A DNA stretch of 64,000 nucleotides from NCBI RefSeq assembly GCF_003581425.1, contig NZ_QXTG01000001.1:1240001-1304000 (forward strand), in the 5' to 3' direction. Numbering within the stretch: the first letter of the stretch is position 1; each line of letters opens with the position of its first letter. Below, in pieces: positions 8,811 through 18,485 of the stretch. The DNA is from Amnibacterium setariae (lineage in GTDB: Bacteria > Actinomycetota > Actinomycetes > Actinomycetales > Microbacteriaceae). The notes below the pieces were generated by a model that did not search any database, was not told the origin of the DNA, and was given only the letters and a program-made list of their open reading frames with translations. The position numbers and the translations under genes were made by a program.

Positions 8811-9670
8811 TCCCGCTCCTCGGCGCGGTCGGCGGCGCGGGCCTCGTGCTCGTCGCGTCGCCGTGGCTCTGGCCGCGCACCGGCCGGGTCGCCCGGCCCT
8901 CGACCGGCATCGGCGCCGCGATCGAGGACCGGCTCGACCGTGCCGGGTTCCCCCGGACGTCGCCGGCCGCGTTCGCCACGACGTCCCTCGTGCTCGGCGT
9001 CGCGGCGGCCGCGCTCGTGCTCGCCATGACCGGGCTCGCCGCGGTGGCGGTCCTCGCGCTGCTCGTCGCGGCCGCGACGCCCTGGGCGGTCGCCGGGTGG
9101 CGCGCCCGCAGCCGGCAGCGCGCGGTCCGCATGCTCTGGCCGGAGGTCGTCGACCACCTCGTCGCCGCCATCCGGGCGGGCATGCCGCTGCCCGACGCGC
9201 TCGCCGCGCTGGCGACGAGCGGGCCGGCGCCGCTGCGGAGCGGCTTCCAGCGGTTCGAGGAGCGGTGGCGGCGCACGGGCACCGTCGGGCCCGCGCTCGA
9301 CGAGCTGAAGCGGGTCTTCGCGGACCCGACCGCCGACCGCCTCATCGAGGTGCTGCGGATGGCGCGCGAGGTCGGCGGCACCGAGCTGCCGTCCGTGCTC
9401 CGGGACCTCGCCGCGCACCTCCGGCAGGACCTCGCCCTGCGCGCCGAGGTGGAGGCGCGGCAGGGCTGGGTCGTGAGCGCGGGCCGGCTCGGCGTCGCGG
9501 CGCCGTGGATCGTGCTCGCCCTGCTCTGCACGCGGCCGGAGGCGGCGAGGGCCTACGCGACGCCGCAGGGCACGCTCCTCCTGCTCGCCGCGGCCGTCGT
9601 CACCCTGGTCGCGTACCGCGTGATGCTCGCGATCGGGCGCCTCCCCGAGGACCGGCGGTGGTTCCGGTGA
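8807..9670 (+). CDS. tadB: Tad pilus inner-membrane platform protein TadB (type II secretion F domain)
   Basis: A 287-residue protein that starts at a GTG overlapping the tadA stop. Two N-terminal hydrophobic spans are followed by a cytoplasmic region with the GspF-type pattern (DHLVAAIRAGMPLPDALAAL and VGGTELPSVLRDLAAHLRQD), then two C-terminal spans. With TadC it would form the membrane platform on which TadA works. The start overlaps tadA and the stop overlaps tadC, which argues for one transcript and coupled translation. Confidence 0.88.
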   Translation: MIPLLGAVGGAGLVLVASPWLWPRTGRVARPSTGIGAAIEDRLDRAGFPRTSPAAFATTSLVLGVAAAALVLAMTGLAAVAVLALLVAAATPWAVAGWRARSRQRAVRMLWPEVVDHLVAAIRAGMPLPDALAALATSGPAPLRSGFQRFEERWRRTGTVGPALDELKRVFADPTADRLIEVLRMAREVGGTELPSVLRDLAAHLRQDLALRAEVEARQGWVVSAGRLGVAAPWIVLALLCTRPEAARAYATPQGTLLLLAAAVVTLVAYRVMLAIGRLPEDRRWFR

Positions 9671-10599
9671 CGCCCGAGCTGTGGGCGGCGCTCGCGCTCG
9701 GCCTCGTCGGCGGGATCGGGCTCTGGAGCCTCAGCAGCCGGGTCCCGTCGCTCGGCCGGCCGCGGCTCGCGGCCCGGCTCGCGCCCGCGCTCGCCGACGT
9801 GTCGCCCGAGGCGAGGCGGCTGCTGCGGCCGCCGGTCGCCGATCCCGTCCCCGTGCTCGGCCTGCTCGCGACGCCGGCGCTCGACCTGTTCCGGCGCGCC
9901 TTCGGCGGCCTCCTCGGCGGCGACGGCGGCGCCGCCGTCCGCCTAGCCCGAGCGGGACGGCCGTGGAGCGTCGAGGGCTACCGGCTCCGCCAGCTGCTGT
10001 GGGCGGTCGCAGGCGGCCTCGCCGGGGCTGCGCTCGGCACCGTCTCGGCCGTGCAGAGCGGTCCGGCGGCGCTCGTCGCCGGGCCCGTCGTGGGCGTCGT
10101 GCTCGGCCCGCTCGTGCGGGACCGGCTGCTCGTCGCGGAGGGGGACCGCCGAGCCGCCCGGATCGAGAGCGAGCTGCCGACCGTGCTCGAGTTCCTCGCG
10201 CTCAGCCTCAGTGCCGGGGAGGGCGTCCGCGATGCGCTCCGCCGCGTGGCCCGCGTCGGGTCCGGCACGCTCGCGGACCTGCTGCAGCGGGTCGTCGACG
10301 AGTCCGCGGTCGGGGTGCCGCTGCCGACCGCCCTCACGGCGCTCGCCGACGAGCTGCGCATCCCCGCGCTGACCCGCACCCTCACGCACGTCGTCGCGGC
10401 GCTCGAGCGGGGCTCGCCGCTCGCCGAGGTGCTGCGCGTGCAGGCCTCGGACGCCCGCGAGCACGCGCGGCGGACGATGCTCGAGGCGGCCGGCCGGAAG
10501 GAGATCGGGATGATGGTCCCGCTCGTCTTCCTGATCCTCCCGGTCACGGTCGCCTTCGCGGTGTTCCCCGGGATCCTGGTCCTCCAGACGCAGCTCTGA
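9667..10599 (+). CDS. tadC: Tad pilus inner-membrane platform protein TadC (type II secretion F domain)
   Basis: A 310-residue protein with GspF-domain features: ELPTVLEFLALSLSAGEG followed by a helical repeat and C-terminal membrane spans in EIGMMVPLVFLILPVTVAF. The GTG start at 9667 overlaps the tadB stop. It resembles TadB in layout but has a longer N-terminal part. It is the last of the three core assembly genes; the pilin-like genes resume 1.4 kb further on, after a small membrane protein, a kinase and an acetyltransferase. Confidence 0.88.
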   Translation: MTPELWAALALGLVGGIGLWSLSSRVPSLGRPRLAARLAPALADVSPEARRLLRPPVADPVPVLGLLATPALDLFRRAFGGLLGGDGGAAVRLARAGRPWSVEGYRLRQLLWAVAGGLAGAALGTVSAVQSGPAALVAGPVVGVVLGPLVRDRLLVAEGDRRAARIESELPTVLEFLALSLSAGEGVRDALRRVARVGSGTLADLLQRVVDESAVGVPLPTALTALADELRIPALTRTLTHVVAALERGSPLAEVLRVQASDAREHARRTMLEAAGRKEIGMMVPLVFLILPVTVAFAVFPGILVLQTQL

Positions 10600-10729
10600 G
10601 CCCGTCGTCCCGGGCTTCCTCCGCGGATCTGCAGCGGGGGCACCGACGGGCTGGACGTCGCCCGGACGCGACCGGGGAGTCCGCCCCGCGCGCGCCGTGC
10701 CCTCCGGTGGTCGACCTACCGTCGACGGC

Positions 10730-10903
10730 ATGGTGATTCCCGCGACCGCGATCGTCCCGCTGCTCTCGGCGTCCGGCGTGCAGTCGCAGACCTTCATGCC
10801 CTTCGTGCTCCTCGGAGCGATCGTCGTGCTGGTCGTGCTGCTCCTCGCGGTGTTCGGCCGGCAGCGGCGGCACCGCAACCAGCACCACGACCACGAGGAG
10901 TAG
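10730..10903 (+). CDS. Small membrane protein with His-rich tail (57 aa)
   Basis: A 57-residue frame with one membrane span (PFVLLGAIVVLVVLLLAVFG) and a short cytoplasmic tail rich in Arg and His, RQRRHRNQHHDHEE. The ATG is preceded at seven bases by TACCGT (10717-10722), the leaderless pattern that recurs across this window, and this supports the start. It follows tadC by 130 bases. I recognise no family. The His cluster could bind metal, but that is speculation. Confidence 0.55.
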   Translation: MVIPATAIVPLLSASGVQSQTFMPFVLLGAIVVLVVLLLAVFGRQRRHRNQHHDHEE

Positions 10904-10936
10904 CGGAGACGCCCCTCCGCGGGGCACGCTCACCTC

Positions 10937-11395
10937 GTGACCGCGGTGCTGATCACCGGCATGTCCGGCGTCGGGAAGTCGACCGCGCTCGCAGGCCTCG
11001 CCGCCCGCGGCTTCCCGGTGGTCGACACGGACGAGCCGGGCTGGATCGAGGTCGTCGACGGCGAGCGGCTCTGGCACCCGGCCCGGATGATCGCGCTGCT
11101 CGACGAGCCGCGGTCGGGCCCCGTCTTCGTCAGCGGCACCGTCCGCAACCAGGGGCGCTTCGCGCGCCGCTTCGACGCCGTCGTGCTGCTCACCGCGCCG
11201 ATCGAGGTGCTGCTCGAGCGGATCCGGCTGCGGAGCACGAACGACTTCGGCAAGCGGGAGGACGAGCGAGCGGCGATCGTCCGGGACCGCGCCGAGGTCG
11301 AGCCGCTGCTCGAGCGGACCGCGACGCACGTGATCGACGCGACCGAGCCGCCCGGAGCGGTGCTCGACCGGCTCGTGGCGATCGCCGCCGGCTGA
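10937..11395 (+). CDS. P-loop nucleotide kinase-like protein
   Basis: A 152-residue protein of the small P-loop kinase or AAA family. Walker A is ITGMSGVGKST at residues about 6-16, followed by VVDTDEPGW, which resembles the substrate Asp region of shikimate or gluconate kinases, and a lid-like stretch RIRLRSTNDFGKREDE. The small molecule phosphorylated cannot be inferred. It sits among the Tad genes, close behind a small membrane protein gene and convergent with an acetyltransferase gene. A role in pilus function is not indicated. Confidence 0.78.
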   Translation: MTAVLITGMSGVGKSTALAGLAARGFPVVDTDEPGWIEVVDGERLWHPARMIALLDEPRSGPVFVSGTVRNQGRFARRFDAVVLLTAPIEVLLERIRLRSTNDFGKREDERAAIVRDRAEVEPLLERTATHVIDATEPPGAVLDRLVAIAAG

Positions 11396-11399
11396 GGCG

Positions 11400-11876
11400 T
11401 CAGCCGAGCGGCTTCGTCATCGAGGTCGCCGCGACGCGGTACCCCAGGGAGTCGTAGAGGGCGCGGGCCCGCGGGTTGTGCCCGAACACGTTCAGCCCGA
11501 GCGCGGTCCAGCCCGCGTCGCGCGTCACCTGCTCGGCGGCGAGCATCGCGCCTCGGCCGAGGCCCTCGCCGCGCCGCGCCTCCTCGATCTCGACGTCGTA
11601 GACCCAGCCGGCGCCCCGCCGCTGCGGGTGCGGTCCGATCCAGAGCACGCCGACCGGCGTCCCCGTCGCGTCGAGGACGCGGAGCAGGTGGTGGCCCGGC
11701 GTGGCGGCGCCGAGGGGGAGGAGCTCGCGCAGCTGCTGCTCGGCCCGGAGTTGCGCCTCCTCGAGGGTCGAGCCCGACGCCTCGGCGAGGTCCGCCGCGT
11801 ACGCCTCGAGCTGACCGACGAGCCAGTCGTCGTACTCCTGGACCGTCATCGGCCGGACCGCCGCCGCCTGCTGCAC
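11400..11876 (-). CDS. GNAT family N-acetyltransferase
   Basis: A 158-residue protein with a C-terminal GNAT fold: GAGWVYDVEIEEARRGEGLG contains the acetyl-CoA pyrophosphate loop RRGEGLG, and the last block NPRARALYDSLGYRV is motif B. The N-terminal 60 residues are helical and polar. The GTG start is preceded at six bases by TAGCCT (complement of 11883-11888), a leaderless pattern. It is transcribed against the surrounding Tad genes. Substrate unknown. Confidence 0.85.
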   Translation of the reverse strand: MQQAAAVRPMTVQEYDDWLVGQLEAYAADLAEASGSTLEEAQLRAEQQLRELLPLGAATPGHHLLRVLDATGTPVGVLWIGPHPQRRGAGWVYDVEIEEARRGEGLGRGAMLAAEQVTRDAGWTALGLNVFGHNPRARALYDSLGYRVAATSMTKPLG

Positions 11877-11975
11877 GTCGGCAGGCTAGGCCGACTTCGC
11901 GCCTGTGGAGAACCGGCGACGCCCGCGCGGCGCAGTCGGCACACTGGCGCGACGCCGCTACCCACGGGAGACCCG

Positions 11976-12164
11976 ATGCTGCCGCAGCCCACGACCCGCC
12001 CGACGCCGATGCGCCCCGAGGACGACGCCGAACGCGGCGACGTGCCGGGGTGGGTCCTCGTGACGATGATGACCGCCGGCCTGGTGGTGCTCCTCTGGGG
12101 CGTCGCCGGCCCGGCCCTCACCGGGCTCTTCAACCAGGCGATCTCGAGCGTCTCGGGTCTGTGA
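11976..12164 (+). CDS. Small Flp-pilin-like membrane protein of the Tad locus
   Basis: A 62-residue protein with a charged N-terminus of about 26 residues and one hydrophobic helix beginning GWVLVTMMTAGLVVLLW, ending in LFNQAISSVSGL. Its size, place just before the TadE-like genes and single helix resemble Flp major pilins of actinobacterial Tad loci. However, the classical prepilin cleavage pattern (Gly followed by Glu at +5) is not seen, so the pilin role is inference. A GGGAG eight bases before the ATG serves as ribosome-binding site. The stop overlaps the next start. Confidence 0.7.
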   Translation: MLPQPTTRPTPMRPEDDAERGDVPGWVLVTMMTAGLVVLLWGVAGPALTGLFNQAISSVSGL

Positions 12165-12544
12165 ACGGGGAGGCGGACCGCGGCAGCGCGCCCGCCGAGT
12201 TCGTGCTCTGCGCCGTGCTGCTGCTCGTCCTCGTGCTCGGCGTGCTGCAGGTCGGCGCGGTGCTGCTGGTGCGCGCCACGGCGCTCGACGCCGTCGCGGA
12301 GGGGGCCCGCTGGTCGGCGGTGGTCGGCAACAGCGACGCGGACGGGGTCCTCCGCGCCCGGCAGGTGCTGACGCAGAGCCTCGGACCCGCGTACGCGACC
12401 GCGGTCACCGCGTCACGGACCACCTGGGCGGAGCAGCCGGCGACCGCGGTCACCGCGCGGATCCCGCTGCCCGTCATCGGCCTGGCCGGGCCGCCCGCCG
12501 CGATCGAGGTGACCGGCCATGCCGCGCTCGAACCCGAGCCCTGA
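12161..12544 (+). CDS. TadE-like pseudopilin
   Basis: A 127-residue protein with a type IV prepilin-like N-terminus: DRGSAPAEF, a glycine followed by a glutamate five residues on, then a hydrophobic helix VLCAVLLLVLVLGVLQVG. This matches TadE minor pseudopilins, which a prepilin peptidase would process. The rest is a small periplasm-facing domain. The GTG start overlaps the stop of the preceding gene, and the 3' end overlaps the next gene by 26 bases. Confidence 0.82.
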   Translation: MNGEADRGSAPAEFVLCAVLLLVLVLGVLQVGAVLLVRATALDAVAEGARWSAVVGNSDADGVLRARQVLTQSLGPAYATAVTASRTTWAEQPATAVTARIPLPVIGLAGPPAAIEVTGHAALEPEP

Positions 12545-12968
12545 CGACGGCTCCGCGGCGATCGAGGTCCTCGTGCTCGGCGTCCTGCTCCTCGTGCCGC
12601 TCGTCTACCTCGTGCTGACGGTCGCCGCGCTGCAGAGCGCCTCCTTCGCCGCGGAGGGCGTCGCCCGCTCGGTTGCCCGCAGCGTCGCGCTCGCCGAGAC
12701 GGACGCCCAGGGCCGGCGCGCGGCGGACGCGGCCGCGCGGGTCGCGCTCGCCGACTGGCGCCTGCCGGTCGGCGCGGCCTCCGTGCAGGTGCGGTGCGCG
12801 CCCCGGCCCGGGGACTGCCGGACGGCCCGCGGCACCGTGGACGTCCGGGTCCGCGTCGCCGCGACCCTGCCGCTGCTGCCCCCCGCGATCGGACTGCGGT
12901 CGCCCGGCGCGGTCCCCGTCGAGGCGCGGGCGGTCCAGCGGGTGTCGATGTTCGCGGCGGCGCCGTGA
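12519..12968 (+). CDS. TadE/TadF-like pseudopilin
   Basis: A 149-residue protein with N-terminal DDGSAAIEVLVLGVLLL: again a Gly with a Glu at +5 before a long hydrophobic helix, as in TadE/TadF. The mature part carries two cysteines in RCAPRPGDCR that may form a disulfide outside the cytoplasm. Overlaps on both sides (26 bases upstream, four downstream) show it is part of the same operon. It is probably a structural or assembly component of the Tad machine. Confidence 0.8.
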   Translation: MPRSNPSPDDGSAAIEVLVLGVLLLVPLVYLVLTVAALQSASFAAEGVARSVARSVALAETDAQGRRAADAAARVALADWRLPVGAASVQVRCAPRPGDCRTARGTVDVRVRVAATLPLLPPAIGLRSPGAVPVEARAVQRVSMFAAAP

Positions 12969-13405
12969 GGCCCGGAGGACCGGCGCGGGACGAGGGCGCC
13001 GTGCTGCCCCTCGTCCTCGTGCTGTTCGTCGTCGCGGCGGGCTTCGTCGTCGTGGCGGCCGCGGCGACGAGCCTCCACCTCGAACGGCTCCGCCTGCTGA
13101 CCGTCGCGGACGGCGCCGCGCTCGCGGGCGCCGAGTCGTTCCGCGTCGCGGACGTCTCGGTCCGCGGGAACGAGGTGGTGCCGGAGCTCTCCGCCGCCGC
13201 GGTGCGGCGCACGGTGGACGCCTACGTGGCGGACGCGGCGCCCGGCGACCTCGAGGGCCTCGCCGTCGTCCGCGCCGGCACCGCGGACGGGCGCAGCGCC
13301 GTCGTCGAGCTCCGGGCGGTCTGGCGGCCGCCGATCGCGAGCCCGCTGCTGCCGGACGGGGTTCCGGTCGTCGTCACCTCGACCGCGGCGGCACGGTTCC
13401 GGTAG
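12965..13405 (+). CDS. TadG-like envelope protein of the Tad locus
   Basis: A 146-residue protein starting at a GTG that overlaps the previous stop. The N-terminus DEGAVLPLVLVLFVVAAGFV is the short charged lead plus membrane helix seen in putative Flp-assembly TadG-type and Rv3654c-type proteins. The following TVADGAALAGAE is typical of this group. It lacks the von Willebrand domain of long TadG proteins. It is the last gene of the operon. Confidence 0.75.
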   Translation: MRPGGPARDEGAVLPLVLVLFVVAAGFVVVAAAATSLHLERLRLLTVADGAALAGAESFRVADVSVRGNEVVPELSAAAVRRTVDAYVADAAPGDLEGLAVVRAGTADGRSAVVELRAVWRPPIASPLLPDGVPVVVTSTAAARFR

Positions 13406-13420
13406 CGGAGGAGTCGACGG

Positions 13421-13467
13421 GCACCCCGATGGTCGAGGTGCGAGCGCCGGCGAGCCTCGAGACCACC
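13421..13467 (-). repeat. Dispersed imperfect palindrome, copy A
   Basis: On the complement this copy reads GGTGGTCTCGAGGC, a spacer and CTCGCACCTCGACCA. The two ends are imperfectly self-complementary (GGTCTCGAGG with CCTCGACC), so a hairpin can form. It lies between convergent genes and could terminate either. Further copies occur at 26199-26238 and 39974-40047. Confidence 0.65.
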
Positions 13468-13479
13468 GCGTCGGGCCCG

Positions 13480-14751
13480 TCAGGCGCGGGCGGCCCGGGG
13501 GATGAATCGGGGCACCCAGCGGGCGATGAGGCCCGCGCCGACGAGGCCAGCGGCCCCGATGACGACCGCGGCGGCCGAGAGCGAGAAGACGGCCGTGAGT
13601 GCGGACAGCGCGAGCGGAGCCGCGGCGTTCCCCGCGTCGCCGGTGAAGCGGTACGCGCCGAGGAACGGCGCCGGGTCGTGGCGCGGCGCCAGGTCCGCGC
13701 CGAACGTCATGAGGATGCCGCTGCCGACGCCGTTCGCGAGCGACATCCCGATCGCGACCGCGACGAACCAGGCGACCGCGGTCGGGCTCCCGGCGGCGCC
13801 CACCAGCACGACGACGGCGAGCGCGAGGTGGCCGAGGCCGAGCCCGATCATCGACGGCAGGGCGCTCCACAGCCGGCCGAAGCGGTCCATGATCTGCCCG
13901 CTCGTGAAGAACAGGGCCAGGTCGACGGCGCCTGCGATGCCGACGACGAGGGCGATGCCGCTCTCCTGCAGCCCGAGCGCGACGCCCGCGAGGGGCAGGA
14001 TCACCTGCCGGCTCGAGCGGAGGCCGCCGATCAGGGCGGCCGCCAGTCCCATCCGGGCGAGCACGCTGCGGTGCCGGGCGATGGTGCGGAACAGGCCCTC
14101 CCGCTCCGTGCCGCCCGCCTCCGCGACCCGGATCGCCTGGGTGTCGGTGAGCAGCGCCGAGCGGCGCTCGGCGAGCACGGCGGAGGGGTCCGGCAGCACG
14201 AGCAGCACGATCGCGACGACCACGCAGGCGACCGCGTGGATGCCGAACACGGCCCGCGTGCTGCCGGTGAGCCCGATCACCGCGGCGGCGAGGAACGGGC
14301 CGACGAAGTAGCCGGCGCGGAACATCCCGCCGAGCAGCGACAGCGCCCGTGCGCGGTACGAGCGGGGGACGAACGTCGTCATGAACGCCTGCCGCGCGAG
14401 CGCGAAGGACGCGGTCGCGATGCCGATGAGCAGCACTCCGACGCCGAGGACGGCGGGCACGGCGGCGACGAGGCAGAGCACGAGGCCGAGCAGGGCGGCG
14501 ACGGCCGAGCCGAGCATCGCGTTGCGCTCGCCGACCTTCGCGACGATCCAGCCGCTCGGGATGTCGCCGATCAGGGTCCCGACCATGATCAGCGCCGAGA
14601 TGAACCCCGCGAGGGCGAGCGAACCGCCGAGCCGCGCCGCGTCCACGGGGATGACCGGGATCACGGCGCCCTCGCCGATCGCGAAGAGCAGGCTGGGCAG
14701 GTAGACCGGGAGCGCCACCGATCCGAGGCGGAAGGGGGCGGCGCTCGACAT
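13480..14751 (-). CDS. MFS transporter (12-span)
   Basis: A 423-residue major facilitator protein. The N-terminus [21 protein letters not shown], the loop-2/3 segment [18 protein letters not shown] (MFS motif A, degenerate) and the pattern of about twelve hydrophobic spans support this. The substrate is unknown; the fold resembles drug or sugar exporters. The ATG at 14751 is preceded at eight bases by TAGCGT (complement of 14760-14765). Its promoter region is shared head to head with prfB in only 55 bases. Confidence 0.88.
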   Translation of the reverse strand: MSSAAPFRLGSVALPVYLPSLLFAIGEGAVIPVIPVDAARLGGSLALAGFISALIMVGTLIGDIPSGWIVAKVGERNAMLGSAVAALLGLVLCLVAAVPAVLGVGVLLIGIATASFALARQAFMTTFVPRSYRARALSLLGGMFRAGYFVGPFLAAAVIGLTGSTRAVFGIHAVACVVVAIVLLVLPDPSAVLAERRSALLTDTQAIRVAEAGGTEREGLFRTIARHRSVLARMGLAAALIGGLRSSRQVILPLAGVALGLQESGIALVVGIAGAVDLALFFTSGQIMDRFGRLWSALPSMIGLGLGHLALAVVVLVGAAGSPTAVAWFVAVAIGMSLANGVGSGILMTFGADLAPRHDPAPFLGAYRFTGDAGNAAAPLALSALTAVFSLSAAAVVIGAAGLVGAGLIARWVPRFIPRAARA

Positions 14752-14806
14752 CGCGCGCAACGCTACGCCGCGCCCGCCGCGGATCCGCCGACTACGCTGT
14801 CGGCCC

Positions 14807-15925
<1,119 letters not shown>

Positions 15926-16001
15926 TCCCGCGAGGCCCGGCCCGCTCGGGTCGCGCTCGCGCGAAACCTGCGGGAAACGGCCGTTGCCTACCGTGCGGCG
16001 C

Positions 16002-17051
16002 GTGCTCTCCCTCGACGACTACCTCCGCCTGCTGCCGAAGACGGAGCTGCACTGCCACTTCGTCTCCACGATGAGCGCGGGCATGCTGATCGCCCAGGCC
16101 GAGCGGCACGGGGTGCCGCTCGCGACGACGGACCCCGCGGCGCTGTTCGACTACCGCGACCTGGCCGACTTCCTCGTCGCGTTCGAGGCGGCGCACCAGG
16201 TGCTGCGGACCCCGGACGAGCTCGCGGCCGTCGCCTACGACGGCGTGCGCGCCGCGGCCGCCGCCGGCGCGCTGCGCTACCGCGAGTACTTCGTGAACCC
16301 GCAGTCGTTCGCCGAGGTCGGGCTCGGCTACCGGCCGCTCATGGACGGCGTGATCGAGGGGCTGCGCCGCGCCGAGGCGGACTTCGGCGTCGGCTTCTCC
16401 GTGATCGTCGCGATCCGCAAGGACGTGACGCCGCAGCAGGCGGTCGAGCTCGTACGGCTCGTCGCCGACGAGCCGTACCCGGAGGTGGTCGGGATCGGCG
16501 CGGACTACCTCACCGCGGAGGGCACGGAGGACCCGGCGCGGTTCGCCGACGCCTACGCGCTCGCGAAGCGGCTCGGCTACGCCACGACGATCCACGCGGG
16601 GGAGACGCCGAACGCGGGGCCGGAGGACGTGCGGGCCGCGCTCGACGTGCTCCACGTCGACCGGATCGACCACGGCTACCGGGTGGTCGACGATCCGGAT
16701 CTGCTCGCGCGCGTCGTCGACGAGCAGGTGCCGTTCGACGCCACGCCCATCTCGACGACGATCTGCTCCGGCTGGGAGCTGGGCCCCGACCACCGGCTCG
16801 CCCGCTTGATCGCCTCGGGCGCGAACGTGAACATCTCGACCGACGACGCCGTGTTCTTCCGCACCGACCTCGGCCGCGAGTACCGGGAGAGGCTCGTCGC
16901 CCTCGGCGTGGACGCGGCGACCGCGCGCCGGCTCGCGCTGAGCGGCGTGGAGGCCGCCTTCTGCTCACCGGACGCGAAGGCGGCGCTGCGCGCCCGCTTC
17001 CAGGGCGAGCTGCTCGCCCTCGACGCCGCGCTGGAGCCGTCGACGGCGTGA
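16002..17051 (+). CDS. add: Adenosine deaminase family protein
   Basis: A 349-residue zinc amidohydrolase that would deaminate adenosine or a related purine nucleoside to inosine. The metal and catalytic motifs are present in order: TELHCHF (HxH), the glutamate-bearing HAGETPN, RIDHGYRV and NISTDDAVFF. I chose the GTG at 16002 because TACCGT (15989-15994) precedes it by seven bases, matching other leaderless genes here; an upstream TTG is less likely. It is placed between prfB and ftsE. Activity on adenine or S-adenosylhomocysteine-type substrates is possible, since the family is broad. Confidence 0.9.
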   Translation: MLSLDDYLRLLPKTELHCHFVSTMSAGMLIAQAERHGVPLATTDPAALFDYRDLADFLVAFEAAHQVLRTPDELAAVAYDGVRAAAAAGALRYREYFVNPQSFAEVGLGYRPLMDGVIEGLRRAEADFGVGFSVIVAIRKDVTPQQAVELVRLVADEPYPEVVGIGADYLTAEGTEDPARFADAYALAKRLGYATTIHAGETPNAGPEDVRAALDVLHVDRIDHGYRVVDDPDLLARVVDEQVPFDATPISTTICSGWELGPDHRLARLIASGANVNISTDDAVFFRTDLGREYRERLVALGVDAATARRLALSGVEAAFCSPDAKAALRARFQGELLALDAALEPSTA

Positions 17052-17153
17052 TCCCCGCCGCGTGCGGGCGCCGCACGGAACGTGAACGTCACCGATGGGA
17101 TTCGCCTGTCGGACCCGCCTCGCGCCGCTCCGGCACCTATCGTGGCTGCCGAC

Positions 17154-18485
17154 ATGATCCGCTTCGACTCCGTGACCAAGCGATACCGGGGCGCTCCGCG
17201 CCCCGCGCTCGACGACGTGTCCCTCGAGATCGGCGCCGGTGAGTTCATCTTCCTGGTCGGCGCCTCGGGCTCCGGCAAGTCGAGCATCCTGCGCCTCATG
17301 CTCCGCGAGGAGAAGGCGACCTCCGGCGAGATCCACGTGCTCGGGCAGCGCCTCAGCTCGATCTCGACCCGCAAGGTGCCGTACTTCCGCCGCAGCCTCG
17401 GCGTCGTGTTCCAGGACTTCCGGCTGCTGCCGAACAAGACCGTCTACGACAACGTCGCCTTCACGCTGCAGGTGATCGGCAAGAGCCGCGGCTTCATCCA
17501 GACGACCGTCCCGGACGTGCTGGAGACGGTCGGCCTGGCCGAGAAGTCCTCGAACTTCCCGAACGAGCTCTCCGGCGGCGAGCAGCAGCGCGTGGCCATC
17601 GCCCGCGCCGTCGTGAACAAGCCCTCCGTCCTTCTCGCGGACGAGCCGACCGGCAACCTCGACCCCCGCACCAGCGAGGGGATCATGCAGGTGCTCGACC
17701 GGATCAACCAGCAGGGCACCACCGTCGTCATGGCGACCCACGACGTGACCATCGTCGACCGGATGCAGAAGCGCGTCGTCGAGCTCGTGCAGGGCCGGAT
17801 CATCCGCGACGAGCTCGAGGCGACCTACGTCACCAGCTCGATCAAGCTGCCGAAGCCGCCGACCGCCGCGACCCCGGTGCAGCAGGGGGGCTCCGTGCCG
17901 CTGTGGGCGCGCCGCGGCCAGCAGCAGGCGGCGCCCGGCACCGGCTCGGTGCCGACGCAGCGGCCCGCGACCGGCTCGACCTCCCGCCCCACCACGAACC
18001 CGGTGCGGGTCATCGACCCGGCGACCGGGCAGCCCGCGGTCGTGCCGCAGCCCGCGACCGCGCAGCAGCCGGTCGCGACGGGCACCGCGCAGCAGCCGAT
18101 CGCTCCCGCCGCGGCGGCCGCCGAGGCCGTGGCGAAGCCGCCGATCTGGGTGCGCGCGGAGACGGGTCCGGTCCTGCTGCCCGGCGAGCACGCGCCCTGG
18201 CGCGCGGCCCCGGTCGCGCCGCCGGCCGAGGAGGAGCACCCGGACGGGCGCAACCTCTTCTTCGCCGCCCCCGTCCCCGCCCAGCGCGGCGAGACCGGGC
18301 CGACCGCGGTCGCGCACACCGACCCGGGCCTGGCCGCGATGCCGGACCTCGAGGACTCCGGCGACGGCGACCTCCGCGGCGTCTCCCGGCACCGCGAGCC
18401 GCTGCCCGAGCACCTCGACTTCATCACCGGGCTCGGGCTGCGCGCCCGGAAGAACGACGACGACGAGGTGGGACCCTCCTCATGA
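17154..18485 (+). CDS. ftsE: Cell division ATP-binding protein FtsE with long C-terminal extension
   Basis: The first 225 or so residues are a standard FtsE ABC ATPase: Walker [11 protein letters not shown]-loop [15 protein letters not shown], signature LSGGEQQR, Walker [13 protein letters not shown] and the switch His in VMATHD. With FtsX it controls peptidoglycan hydrolysis at the division site. The family normally ends near residue 225-230, but here about 215 further residues follow, rich in Gln, Pro, Thr and Ala, then an acidic tail ending in [20 protein letters not shown] lies ten bases before the ATG at 17154. The stop overlaps ftsX in ATGA. The core call is certain; the tail has no recognised domain. 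Confidence 0.96.
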   Translation: MIRFDSVTKRYRGAPRPALDDVSLEIGAGEFIFLVGASGSGKSSILRLMLREEKATSGEIHVLGQRLSSISTRKVPYFRRSLGVVFQDFRLLPNKTVYDNVAFTLQVIGKSRGFIQTTVPDVLETVGLAEKSSNFPNELSGGEQQRVAIARAVVNKPSVLLADEPTGNLDPRTSEGIMQVLDRINQQGTTVVMATHDVTIVDRMQKRVVELVQGRIIRDELEATYVTSSIKLPKPPTAATPVQQGGSVPLWARRGQQQAAPGTGSVPTQRPATGSTSRPTTNPVRVIDPATGQPAVVPQPATAQQPVATGTAQQPIAPAAAAAEAVAKPPIWVRAETGPVLLPGEHAPWRAAPVAPPAEEEHPDGRNLFFAAPVPAQRGETGPTAVAHTDPGLAAMPDLEDSGDGDLRGVSRHREPLPEHLDFITGLGLRARKNDDDEVGPSS

